Source: Halichoerus grypus (lineage: Eukaryota > Chordata > Mammalia > Carnivora > Phocidae). Taken from it: a DNA stretch of 64,000 bases. Made by a program: the position numbers and the translations under genes. Positions 1 through 10,130 of this stretch are shown here, in pieces. Every line of letters starts with the position of its first letter. The stretch's first letter is position 1. Location of the stretch: positions 11,623,033-11,687,032 of the forward strand of contig NC_135717.1 of assembly GCF_964656455.1 (NCBI RefSeq). Reading direction: 5' to 3'. The notes below the pieces were generated by a model that saw only the letters and a list, made by a program, of their open reading frames with translations, had not been told where the DNA came from and made no database searches.

Positions 1-362
1 TATTTAACCTCCACAACAAGCCCATGAAGCAGATGTTTTTGACCACTTTATCCAAAACCACATGGCTGGAAACGTGCCATCCAGGATGAAATCCCAGGTG
101 TCCTGATGCTCAGTCTAGTGTGGTTTCCATACACCTGCCCCGTCTTTCATGGTGTCTCCCTGCTTCTTGCTCACATAGGTGCTAAGTAAGCACTGATGAA
201 CTGGCTGACCATCATACCAGAGGAATGCGGGCCAGGCTAGCGGAGACCCATTTTCAATCTCAGAAAATGAGAAAATAGCCATTCAGCTCCTAAGAACTAC
301 CCCTCCTTCAAACCTATCCCATTCCCCAAGAGTATGGGTCATTTGGGTCATCTCAACTGACT
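1..362. other. Unique sequence, no gene seen
   Basis: Mixed-composition sequence with no open frame of note and no repeat I recognise. It ends at the target-site duplication of the first CAN SINE. Confidence 0.5.
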
Positions 363-373
363 CTGAAATGTTT

Positions 374-567
374 ATTTTTTTTAAGATTTTATTTATTTAT
401 TTGAGAGAGAGAGAGCACGAGTGGAGGGGAGGGGCAGAGGGAGAGAGAGAGGGAGAAGCAGACTCCCCGCTGAGCAGGGAGCCCAACACGGGGCTCAAAC
501 CCACAGTCCAGGGATCATGACCTGAGCCGAAGGCAGATGCTTCACCTACTAAGCCACCCAAGAACCC
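374..567 (-). mobile_element. CAN SINE (tRNA-Lys-derived), minus strand
   Basis: Read on the plus strand it starts with a T-rich tail and TTTATTTATTTGAGAGAG, passes through the purine-rich body and ends in the complement of the tRNA-like head (AAGCCACCCAAG). An 11-bp duplication, CTGAAATGTTT, flanks it exactly at 363-373 and 568-578. This is a non-autonomous retroposon mobilised by L1. The head is slightly diverged. Confidence 0.93.
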
Positions 568-578
568 CTGAAATGTTT

Positions 579-3095
579 GAATTAGTAAAAATAGCTCTTC
601 CTCCTTCCCGTGACCTGAGACATGGTGATCTCTCAGACTTCTGCTAAGTCCAGAAACAATGAGAGAGGGTCAGCACTGTGCCCCTACAAGCCCAACCGGG
701 CTCCCCAAATATCTCCCCCAGAAGCCTGGGACAGATGGGTCTTGCAGCCCTTGTACACCCTTCAGTGGACTTGCTACCTACCAGGCGGCAAGGTGGGGTC
801 CAGGTGTCCCAGACAAAGCTTATGGGCAACCCATTTGCAAGGACTGTTATTGATAGCAGGGGTTTCTGAGACCGATTTCCGAGGTGGAACGAGAGAAAAA
901 GTAGCTAACATGCAAACTTTTGCCCAGTGGCATGGCTTTACCGTGCACCCTGCTTTCTGTAGGGTTTATTAATTGGAGCGTGCCAGCCACGTGGGGCCCG
1001 TGGAGCTGTCAGCACCAGTGTTCAAAGGAAGATCAGGTTCAAGGCCAAAGGGGTAATAAGAAGTCAAGCAGAAGCTGTGATTCCAGATGGATTTCCACGG
1101 ACAAACTTTCAACTTGGGAAGGACCCTCTGGAGAACCAGCAGCCAGCCCTGCATCTCGGCCATTGCCTCCCCCTGCCCGCCCCGCCCCCTGCCGCCGGCC
1201 TGGCTTAGAGATGCATGGCTCTGAACCCAGTATGCGATGGCGACACAAACTCAAACCAAGACTCATGTCTTCACTGTCTGCTCTGTGCCCCTGGGTTTCC
1301 CTGAGGCACTAACATCCACCCAGCGGAGGGACACCTGCCTCAGCAGGACCTGAATGGGAGATACCAGCCAACCACAGTGTCACTTGTAACTGTGACTGTG
1401 CGTAACTGTGACCGAGAGCCGGCCCCTTATCCTTTCACAACCTCCCCCACCCCAGCTGTAAAATGGGACGAGCCAGGCCCCCTCTGCAGGTTGATCAAGA
1501 GATCCAAGCATGTCAAAGAGCCAGCCTGGGGTCCAGCAGGTGGGACCCGGGCTTGATACATGTCACCTGCCTTTTTGCTCTGTTTTCCTACCGTCTTGAT
1601 TCAAGAAGCAGAGACGGGTTCGGGCTTGTGAGAGTCTGGGTTGGGGGGTGGGGGCCTAATTTCCAGGGAGGGTAGAAGGGACGGCTGGACCTGACAGGTA
1701 GGCAGCAGGAAGGGGCTGTTCATGGGAGCTAACTGACTGGGAAAGTGGCCACACACCCCAAGGTGAAGGCACAGGGCACTTTACATATCAATAAGGTCAA
1801 TTATCAGAGGTTGTCCACTTCCTTGGTGCTGTTATTAACCTATATTGCTCTTATTAACCTTTGTGATGAAGAATCTTTTAAAAATAATTATATTAAGGCA
1901 CAATCCTCTGCAAGTTTAAAATATGGGAATGTTCCATTTCGTACTCCTGTGTCATGAGATAACGAACACCTGATTGAGGTACTTAATCAGATTCCTGTCC
2001 TTGCTCTACTGGGGACTCAGGGCCAGGCTAGGGAGGGGCAGGGGGCTCAGGAGACCCAGGGAAGGAGGGTTTCAAGGGCAGGACTTTCCAGCAAACTCTG
2101 ACGGGAGGGGACGGGGCCCATCTCCTCTTCAGAGGAAGCAAACGGCCACCCACGGTGTGTGTTCTGGGGTGTCGGGAATTGTTTTTTTTGCAGAGGACAC
2201 ACCGTGATTCCACAGTGAGAGATCAGAGGTCAAGACCAAGCTCTCCTGAAACAGAGAACTGTGGCAGGAGCTGATTCCGTGCTGAGCACACGGAAGTGCG
2301 GGTCAGAGCCAAAAGTGCCAGATACCTTCGAGGAGGGTGGTGGAGAACCAGACAGGAGCAGATGGGCAGATCTGGTCGACCTTGTCCATCCCTGTGAGAC
2401 AGGACACAAACCGACCCTCCTGGGAGTCAGGCAGCCCCCAGAGCTGTTGCCTGTCACACACGCTCAGCCAGAGTCCCAGCTTCCGTGGGGGACACTTGCA
2501 CAGTCCAGGAAGCTCAATGTCAGGGTCGGCTCATTCCTGGTAGCTTATTTCTGCTGGCTTCTCTTCTCCATGGCAGGAAATTCACCTGTGCTCCCAAGGC
2601 TTCAGACCTTAGGGACCAATGCCTGGCACACGGTAAGCCCCCAGTTTGGTCTTAGTAGTAGGGACAGTGGGAGCAAGGGTGTGCGAGGCAGACACAGGGA
2701 GCAGCTGAGAGTCCGGTCTTTAAACATAAACTCAGATTGGTGCGGGCCACCTTCTAGGCGAATTCTGTCAACATCCCATTTACTCTGCCATCTTTACCCC
2801 AACCTGTGGATCTCAGCCTACCCCCTCTATGCAGTGGCGATTTGTGGTCAAACAAAACTAACTCTGAGAAGAAGAGGGCACAAAGAAGCACCCTTCCAAG
2901 TTGTCACATGAAGTCACTGGGAAATGAGATTTCCATGACATTCCATGCATTCCACGCGTAGTCACCTGAATCACAACCTGGATGGACTAAGTGGAGGGAA
3001 AAGAATGCCTCCTAAACACGGGCCAGGGAGATGGATGCAGGGGCCAGCAAAATTGTGGACAACTCTGGACCTGGGTCATAAAGAACATGGGAGAC
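579..3095. other. Mostly unique sequence, no supported gene
   Basis: No exon is recognisable. The longest frame, plus strand 2261-2911 (216 codons), has no domain I recognise and crosses a short MIR/L2-like piece near 2600-2640, so it is probably chance. A faint MIR-like core (TGTAAAATGGGACGAG) lies near 1456. A short run rich in C and CpG near 1165-1200 resembles GC-box sequence but is isolated. Confidence 0.5.
1750..1985. other. Candidate conserved non-coding element
   Basis: A repeat-free, AT-rich block with clustered TTATTAACCT, TCAATTATCAGAGG and ATAATTATATTAAGG motifs, of the kind bound by homeodomain and HNF1-like factors. Two near copies of TTATTAACCT lie about 20 bp apart. The regulatory role is inference from composition; conservation cannot be seen from one sequence. 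Confidence 0.25.
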
Positions 3096-3099
3096 AGTT

Positions 3100-3205
3100 G
3101 CTGTTATCAACCCACTTTACAGATGAGGAAACTGAGTCACGGAGAGGTTAAAGAACATTCCCAAGGCCACGCAAGCTAGGAGCAGCAGAACCACAATTCA
3201 CATCC
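3100..3205 (-). mobile_element. MIR SINE fragment, minus strand
   Basis: Contains the inverted MIR core CTTTACAGATGAGGAAACTG followed by a form of GAGAGGTTAAAG, then the degraded CCAAGGCCACGCAAGCTAG. This is an ancient mammal-wide tRNA-derived SINE fragment, heavily diverged as expected. Confidence 0.8.
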
Positions 3206-3811
3206 AGCCACCTGGCCCTGAAAGTCAGTTTTGTTTTACCCTGAATCTCCCCTTCTTAGAAGCAGAAGGCTGAGAACTCCAGGTATGGGCGAGAGAGAGC
3301 ACAGCAAGGCAAAAACTCTCTCTTGGCTGAAGGGAAATTCAGGAGGGAACAGGGTGTGACGTCAGCACACGTCCTAGAGTCACCACAAATCAAGTGCCAG
3401 GAAACACTGGTGACCCAGAGAGTCAAACAGCAGGGATGAGAGAGAGACTGGGATCTTGGCAAGCAGAAATCCCAATCTAGGCAAGAATTGTATGGCAGGT
3501 GCAAAGCCAAGGTCATGTTGTGACCCAGCCTTTATCTCAAGGAAGAGGCCCACAGAATGGGCATCTAATCCTCCCTCCTGGACCTTGTTAGGGATAGAAG
3601 AGGTGACAGGTTACCCAAAATTTCTTGCAACTGAGCAATCCAGAAGGTGAACAGGAACCGGACACCAGGAGCATGGAGGCCAACCCTGGTGAGGCCAGAT
3701 ACGGTCTCCAGGCCATCATGGAAGCCTGCCCGCCAGAGAGGCATTCCAGCAGAGTGCTTAGGAACCCCAGACTCCAGCTGACCTTCCTGACCCGACTTCC
3801 CAGCTTCCTTA
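3206..3811. other. Unique sequence, no gene seen
   Basis: Short overlapping frames on both strands with no recognisable protein. I see no repeat that I can name. Confidence 0.45.
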
Positions 3812-3958
3812 TTGCCTAGCTATGGAGCCTTGGGCAAATTGCTGGAGGCTTCTGTGCCTCATCTTCCTCATTGGTAGAATAGGATTTTTTTGTAAAGATG
3901 AAATGGGTTAACACAAGCAAGGCTTAGTCTGGTCAATGCCCGGTCCAGAGTCAGCACT
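3812..3958 (+). mobile_element. MIR SINE, plus strand
   Basis: Shows the sense MIR order: GAGCCTTGGGCAAATTGCT, GTGCCTCATCTTCCTCATTGG, a degenerate AATGGGTTAACACAAGC and a terminal CCGGTCCAGAGTCAGCACTAA. Nearly the full core plus 3' end is present. Confidence 0.75.
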
Positions 3959-4245
3959 AAGTCAGCAAGGGAAGAAGGTGCAGAAATAATACTAGAAAAT
4001 AGACAGGGCAGGGGTGGGGGGACCAAACACACCCCTTTGCCATCCCAGGGCTTGATCTCAAAAGCAGAGGGAGCACGGTGGTTCCAAACACTTCCCACCA
4101 TGGGTATGAACGTCTCTGACCTGTTAGGAGCCGCATGATCAAATGGGAAGGTGACATCTGTCCTGGGGGAGGTATGAGGATGAAAAATCACGTGCACTGG
4201 AAGGGGACAAACCCTCAAGGGAGCAGGCAAGCAAGAGTGTAGGAG

Positions 4246-4425
4246 GACAGCTACCCTCAAACCTGGACGTGCATCCACCTGGAGGGCTTGTGAAAACAAA
4301 GGCTGCGGGGCCCCACCCCTAGAGATGCGGACTCGGCGGGTATGGAGCGGGGCCTGGGAATCAGCATGTCTAGCAAATGCCCCGTCGCTGCCGGGGCCCC
4401 GGGCACACTCTGAGAACCACTGGCC
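4246..4425 (+). mobile_element. MER5A-type hAT (Charlie) MITE
   Basis: Non-autonomous DNA transposon relic. It begins near CTCAAACCTGGACGTGCATC, has the internal GGGGCCCCACCCCTAGAGATG block and ends with the inverted terminal sequence TGAGAACCACTGG. It is inactive and mammal-wide in age. Confidence 0.8.
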
Positions 4426-6755
4426 TAGAAACAGTCAGGATGAGTGAAGCTCCGGAGAACCACAGGTCACCACGCAGGAGCGTGGCTTTGAGTTAGCAAA
4501 TCTTCAGGTGTTTGAAAGACAGGTCTTGGATCTGGAATCTTCGGTGATGTATCCCGAGGTCCAAGACGCTGCGAGGCCCACACACACGAAACATGGCTGA
4601 GCATTCAGTGAAGGGAAGCCACCCAGAGCCACACAGACAGCGACACTGAGCACCTGACTCAGCTGACACGCAGGGAAAGCAGGGAGCCTGATCATTTTGG
4701 GGGGGACTTCTGTGTTTTGCTGCTATTACAACGTCAAGAAAGGGGAGCGGCTTGTGTTTGGGTCTGAATTTAGAAGCAACTCTTCTTTGAAAACAGTATG
4801 TAAATGTAGTTAAGAAAAAGACCCTGAAAGCTATAGGTAACATTCCAATAAAATGAAAAGCGGGGTGGGTGGACGGGGAGCCAAAAATTGTTTGGAGGGA
4901 GAGATAATGGGGTAAGGGGGTCAGCGTCTCTAAGCAAAACACACCTGTCAGCTTTCAGTGCAAATATCTGGGACACCCATGTTATAGCTCTGAGAGCGTC
5001 AAGCTGCATTAAAATGGAAAAAAAAAAAAAATCCAGTTTCTTTTTCTTTTTTTTTTTTTCCTTCCAGAAAGACTTTCTGAAAACCAGGAAATGCAAGAAT
5101 CTCAAAAACACCCCTTGGAGATCCAGAACGTTGTTTTCTTTTGTACAGGTTTCCATAAATAGCATTCACTAATAAAATCCTCTAATTGTTTGTAATATTA
5201 ATTAAATGGGAATACACATTTGATTTCCACTGCCTTCTTTGCATCAAACCAATACCATCTGGCTTTTTTAGTGATGATCTAATTTCCCTTCTTTTTATGA
5301 GAAATGTTTCCCTTACCACAATCAAGGTCCTTGTTGTTTTTATACAAGACAGACAAATGAATCATTCTCTTTTCCAAAATGGGAGTGCAGGTAAGGAGAA
5401 TTTGCTCACATTTTGTTAATGAATTGATTTAGACCCACCAAAATCTCTTTTGTGTGTTTTTTTATTTTCAATTTGCATGATTTAGCTTAGTTAGAACTAA
5501 AATCCAATGATTTCTAGTTATCATTCTAGTTGGACCATTTGACTGAGCGCCGGTCTATGCCCCTGGGTTCAAAGTCCAAACTACATAGTTTTAAAATGGG
5601 TGGATGTTTTACAGTAAGGATTTTGTTTTGTTTGCCTTAGGTTCTTTGTTGCCGGTTTGGTTTGAAGGTAGAGACCTAGAGTTTAGGAGTTTCCATTCGG
5701 AAGTGGGATTGAGGGCAGATACAGAGGACAATGGCCCAGACCTCGACCAGGTACCTATTGTAAATCAAACCAAAGGTTCTAACTATTTGGTACCTACTCA
5801 TTTTAGGGGACTGCAAATGATCTGTCCTCCAGAAAAATCAGGTTATACTCAGTACTCCTCAGCAGATAAATGGGGGAAGTCTGGTCAAACTCAGGCAGCG
5901 CCCTCATCATGAAGACACTCAGGTTATGCCTCTGTTTGCAGAGATGGGAGATCCAGGGCAGGATCTCTGAAGCCTTGACTTTCAATGTTGCCTCAAGGGC
6001 CATCCAGCTCACACAGTTATTTCTTTCTGATGCTATCTTATGCCATGACCACATTCTAATTCTGAGCCCCTTCCTACCCATTAAATTGATACATGTGTTG
6101 CTGTATTTTCATCTCTGATTCACTTAATTACCTAAGCTGTGCTCAAGATCCAAGGCCACAATTACTGTTTCCATGGGAATAAGATTCACGGTGGCTTTTC
6201 CATCCCCCTCCACATTCATTTTAATGCCGCCTTCCCCAGCTCTCCTGGATATACCCATCTTCATGGAATGTTCTCCATGCCAAGCCCAGAGGCCTTCAGA
6301 ATGGGCCATAAGTCCAAGTCATGGTCACAGGTGCCATCTGCCCAGGCAAGATCCGTACCCTCTTCTCGGGGCCCCGGGTCTGGAGAAAGAATCCTTGCAA
6401 ACACCACCTCCTGGTCCTCAGTCTCCTACCAAAGAAGGGCATCATGGTTCCCAGCAATGCTTCTACCCTCTTCCTGCACAGATTTTAGAAGATAATGCGC
6501 ATAGTGCAAGACAATCAATGCTACTGAGTGGCCATACCAACCAGGCTCTAGGCAATCCATGTGTCTTCATCCTTGATTTTTGTTAGTGGAAGTTTAAATG
6601 CAGACAAATGTCTGGCACTGGGCCTCAAAGGAGGATTAGAATTCTGTGGAACATCAGCACGGGACGTGTCTTCCTTATTTTTACAATGAAGACACTCAAG
6701 TCTAGCGTGGTTCAAAATGGCCCTAGTTGTCACCCTTGTTGTACCTGTTATAATC
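4426..6755. other. Unique, partly AT-rich sequence, no gene seen
   Basis: No exon or named repeat is supported. An A14 run (5018-5031) followed by a T-rich run (5041-5060) could pair as a hairpin. The stretch 5150-5345 is listed separately as a possible conserved element. Short frames here are not protein-like. Confidence 0.45.
5150..5345. other. Candidate conserved non-coding element
   Basis: A repeat-free AT-rich block with TCTAATTGTTTGTAATATT, AATTAAATGGG, TTTGCATCAAA (octamer/POU-like) and GTGATGATCTAATTTCCC, a cluster of motifs typical of homeodomain or POU binding. The functional role is inference only. Confidence 0.25.
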
Positions 6756-6817
6756 TGGGCTACCTTGGGAGGACTGCTGGGCTACCTTGGGAGGACTGGG
6801 CTACCTTGGGAGGACTG
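6756..6817. repeat. Short tandem triplication, unit about 18-22 bp
   Basis: The unit GGCTACCTTGGGAGGACT occurs three times in a row, joined by variable 0-4 bp connectors (CTG or none). The copies are identical over the core, so the expansion looks recent. Confidence 0.9.
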
Positions 6818-6984
6818 CCTCTCTGACTTTACTTACTACTCAGCAAAATGAGAACAAAATGCTCCCTGCCTCATGGGGTCCTCAGGCAGAGTAACTGACC
6901 TGTCCTTGCGAAGGCCCTCCCAAGTACCCTGTGCACCCTTCTCCCCCACTTCTCTTTAAAGAAGGGGCCCCAAGCCATAGAAAG

Positions 6985-7160
6985 ACCACCTCTTTGAAGT
7001 CAGTCAGATTCTGGGACAAAATCACAGATCCATGACTTACCTGTTAAATGTCACCTTCCTGAGCTGCCTCTGCCTTGTCCCCAAATGGGAAATGCGGATT
7101 TGCCTCACTCAGTGGGCTCATGGCACCAGCACAGACAGGCACTTGATGAACATTTACTCC
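6985..7160 (+). mobile_element. MIR SINE, plus strand
   Basis: Sense MIR order with CATGACTTACCTGTTAAATG, a degraded CTTCCTGAGCTGCCTCTGCC and the 3' part ending near GGCACTTGATGAACATTTACT. A second MIR-like unit in the same orientation follows directly. Confidence 0.65.
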
Positions 7161-7164
7161 TTTC

Positions 7165-7325
7165 TCCCTTGAGTTCCCATCCTGGCTCTGCTATGCATCT
7201 CTGTGTAACTTTGGGAGAGTTATTTAACCTTCCTGGGCCTGAATTTCCCGACCCATAAAACTAGGGTATTGGGCCAAATCCTCTTTGAATTTCCTTCCAA
7301 TTCTACCATTCCATGATTCTGTGAC
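7165..7325 (+). mobile_element. MIR-like SINE, plus strand
   Basis: Carries TGTGTAACTTTGGGAGAG, TTATTTAACCTTCCTGGGCC and the tail TTCTACCATTCCATGATTCTG seen at the ends of some MIR and CR1/L3 elements. It is tandem to another MIR, an independent old insertion. Confidence 0.65.
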
Positions 7326-7744
7326 TCTGAGCCACCCAGGGGATATGGTAATGGGTTACATTACACAAAAGATTTGGATGTAATATTATGAGCTGTAACA
7401 CAGGCTTCCAGAAAATTCTCCTGCTCTCCCCAGCAGAATTCCCTATTGTTCTGAGTGTAATGAATAATCCAACACAACACATGCTCTGTCTGAGCCCTGC
7501 CCATGTCCATACTCGGGGCCAGCCAGAGGCAACATAGTAAAGCTGGAGAGGGATGCTGTCAACAACTCTTCTTCCCCCGGCAATACCCCCTGTCCCAGAT
7601 AAATGTATTATTCACTTACCTTGACATCACCCACCAGGGCCAATACCACCGGCTCTAACTACTTCCTGCTCCCCCAAGAGCCTCCAAATCCACCCTCCTT
7701 TTGTTCCACTCCTCTAGGACCCAGTGTGCTTTCTGCCAATCTTA
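7326..7744. other. Unique sequence, no gene seen
   Basis: No recognisable repeat or exon. Confidence 0.45.
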
Positions 7745-8800
7745 TGAACTGATTCATTTAAATACATATTACTTGCTTTAAAAGATACAAAGGTGAACAA
7801 GACATGGGAGTTCTCCTCCGGAACCTTCAATCTTAAAGGTAGGGGGATCCTAACACACAATTATAAATTGGAACACATCAAGTACAGAAACAAAAATAAA
7901 ATAACATTTCTTTTTGAAATGGGCGAGCGCACTGCTCCTTGAAGCAAGAAGGGAAGGCTTTGTGGAAACAGGGCATTTAAGCCATACCCCCGGTGTAGCT
8001 AGCATCTGATAGGCAATGATGGAAGATAAAGAGCATTATAGACAGAAAGAGAAGCATAAGCGAAAATACTGAGCGAGAAAGCATACCGTGGGTGTCAAAA
8101 ACCGAGAGCAATCTGATTTGGCTAGGTTTCTGGAAAGGAACAATGAAAGAGGTTAGCAAGTCTGCTTGGAACTCTACACGAATGCCCGGGAAGCCTAACT
8201 AAGGGGGTTTGGGGGTTTTTTGGTGGTTTTGTTGTTGTTGTTGTTTCCCCAATAGACAAGACAGAGCCATTGAAGGTCATGGGGCAAGGGCAGGGGAAGG
8301 GCAGTTCATACAATCTCCATAGGAAGTTTAATCCAGGAGCTACATTTGGGAGGACTGAAGCAGAAACACGGGAAGTAGGCAGCAGGCTCACAGATCTCTG
8401 TGAGGGAACTGGTGACAGGTAATGAGATTGGAGACTTGAGGAGTAGCCAGGGGAAGGGAGAGAATTGCAAGAGGGACAATCAATGGGACTGGGCTATCAC
8501 GCCATATGTAAGGCAAGAAGCACAAAAAAGAGACAAAGAACCAAAACCTTGATGACCAGGAACAGGGACAAGGGGAAGGCAGACTGAAGGCTAGGGTTGG
8601 GTGGAAAAAGCATGAATTTGGTTTGCCAGATGTTGAGTTTCCAATGCTTTGGGGATGACAGGGAGAAGTGTTTGAGCTGGAATTCACTACAGGGATGGGG
8701 CCGAGCATACAGAAGTGGCAGCAGAAGCTGTGGGGTTGAATACTTTTGGAGGAAAATGAGTGTTTCGAGAGAAGGAATAAGTGCCAGCCATTAACCTTGG
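7745..8800 (-). mobile_element. L2 LINE fragment, minus strand
   Basis: Decayed CR1-clade LINE2 read from its 3' end on the left. Hallmarks on the plus strand are GGTGAACAAGACATGGGAG, AGGGAAGGCTTTGTGGAAAC, GACAGAGCCATTGAAGGTCA and the reverse-transcriptase-coding portion around CAGATGTTGAGTTTCC. A 106-codon minus-strand frame at 8388-8708 is a surviving shred of its coding region, not a gene. A (GTT)n run at 8226-8247 interrupts it. Confidence 0.72.
8226..8247. repeat. (GTT)n microsatellite
   Basis: Short pure GTT run inside the L2 relic, preceded by a G/T-rich stretch. Confidence 0.9.
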
Positions 8801-9379
8801 GAAAGCTACATGAATCTCCATTTGTGGAGTGGAGTGGTAGAAGAAGGCATTAGGACGCATGGCCAGAGTCAGCACCATGGCAGCAAAGGGATTCCAGAAT
8901 GGGTCATGGTTGCTGGGTTTACTCCCAGTTATGGGTTTTCAATTTAACCCACAAACAGTGGCTTATCCTGCAGCTCCGTGGCCAGTCTAGGTGGCAGGTG
9001 GGGAGCCATGCAGGAAAGGTACCCCCACCGCCCCCTCTTGACAGGCTCAGCCCTGCCCTAGCTCAAATGTGAGTTCCCAGCTTTTCCCGCCGTAGAGCAG
9101 CTTTAGTGGGTGCAGAGTCAGAGAGTTCTGCTCACAGGATCCCTCTCAAGAGCATAGCTCTGTTTGCAGGCAGACCTTCGTGAGCCCACACTGGGGAGGG
9201 AAGGTGCTGCAGAGAACATGCGCGAGCAGGTGGGAAGGCCTCAGAGGCTGGACAGAAGCTGCTCTGCACAACAGAGAAAAAAAGAGTGAAGAGCTCATGG
9301 GGGTAAGTGGAACAGAGAAATTGAGGTCCTAAGATGGGAGTGGGAATGAGAAAAAGAATCTACAAACTGGGGTAAGCCT
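8801..9379. other. Unique sequence, no gene seen
   Basis: Nothing recognisable beyond ordinary mixed-composition sequence. Confidence 0.45.
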
Positions 9380-9439
9380 GGTCCTGGGGCTGGGGGATGA
9401 GGAGACCATTTTGGGAATTGCTGTCACGTAGAGAAATCA

Positions 9440-9912
9440 TAGACGCATATTACCCAGGGGAAGAAGCCAATCTAGAAAGGCTACATACTATCCGATTCCA
9501 GCTATATGACATTCTGGAAAAGGCTACACTCTGGAGGCAGGAAACAAGATTAGCGGTTGCCAGGCATTGGGTGTCGGGAGGGGTGAAGAGGCAGACCACA
9601 GGGGGTTTTTAGGCCAGTGAAACTAGTCTCACAATATTACAGTAGTGGATACATATCATTTTCCGTTTGCCCAAACCCACAGAATGTGCAGCACCCACAG
9701 TGGACCATAGTGGTAGCCATGGGCCTTCAGTGCTGATGATGTGTCCGTGTAGGTCCATCGGTTACCATAAATGTAGCACTCTAGTGCAGTGTGTTTGTAG
9801 TGGGGGAGCCGGGGGTGGGGATGGGAGATTGGGGGTTTATGAGAACTCTGACTCTCTGCTCAGTTTTGTGATGAACATAAGACTGCTCTAAAAAGTCAAG
9901 AAAGAACTGATA
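9440..9912 (+). mobile_element. Old L1-type 3' end (L1M-like), plus strand
   Basis: Matches the order I know from old L1 3' regions: TCCAGCTATATGACATTCTGG, AGATTAGCGGTTGCCAGGC, a GGGGTTTTTAGG run, GATGATGTGTCCGTGTAGG, TGCTCAGTTTTGTGATGAAC and a terminal CTGCTCTAAAAAGTCAAG. No ORF2 coding remains. Assignment to a precise L1M subfamily is not possible here. Confidence 0.6.
9802..9835 (+). other. Potential G-quadruplex motif
   Basis: Four or more G-runs of 3-5 separated by 1-8 bases (GGGGG, GGGGG, GGGG, GGG, GGGGG) inside the L1-type 3' end. The sequence fits a quadruplex pattern; folding is not shown. Confidence 0.55.
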
Positions 9913-9929
9913 CCGATAGTGCTTCTTTT

Positions 9930-10115
9930 TATTATTATTATTTATTTGAGAGAGCGAGATGGGGGGTGGAGGGAAGAGCAGAGGGACAAGGAGAAGCAGA
10001 CTCTGCACTGAGCACGGAGCCTGATGCGGGGCCTGATCCCACGGCCCTGAGATCATGACCTGAGCCAAAACCAAGAGCCGGATGCTCAACCAACTGCGCC
10101 ACCCAGGAGCCCCCA
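9930..10115 (-). mobile_element. CAN SINE, minus strand
   Basis: Plus-strand reading gives ATTATTATTATTTATTTGAG, GAGAAGCAGACTCTGCACTG, ATCATGACCTGAGCC and GCGCCACCCAGGAGCC. The flanking 15-bp duplication (GATAGTGCTTCTTTT against GATATTGCTTCTTTT) differs at one base. It sits just after the end of the L1-type element. Confidence 0.92.
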
Positions 10116-10130
10116 GATATTGCTTCTTTT

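Noticed and set aside
5018..5060. Poly(A)/poly(T) pair as a retroposon tail
   Set aside because: No SINE, LINE or processed-transcript body and no target-site duplication can be seen next to it.
8388..8708. 106-codon minus-strand protein
   Set aside because: Lies entirely in an L2 relic and corresponds to its decayed reverse-transcriptase-coding portion.
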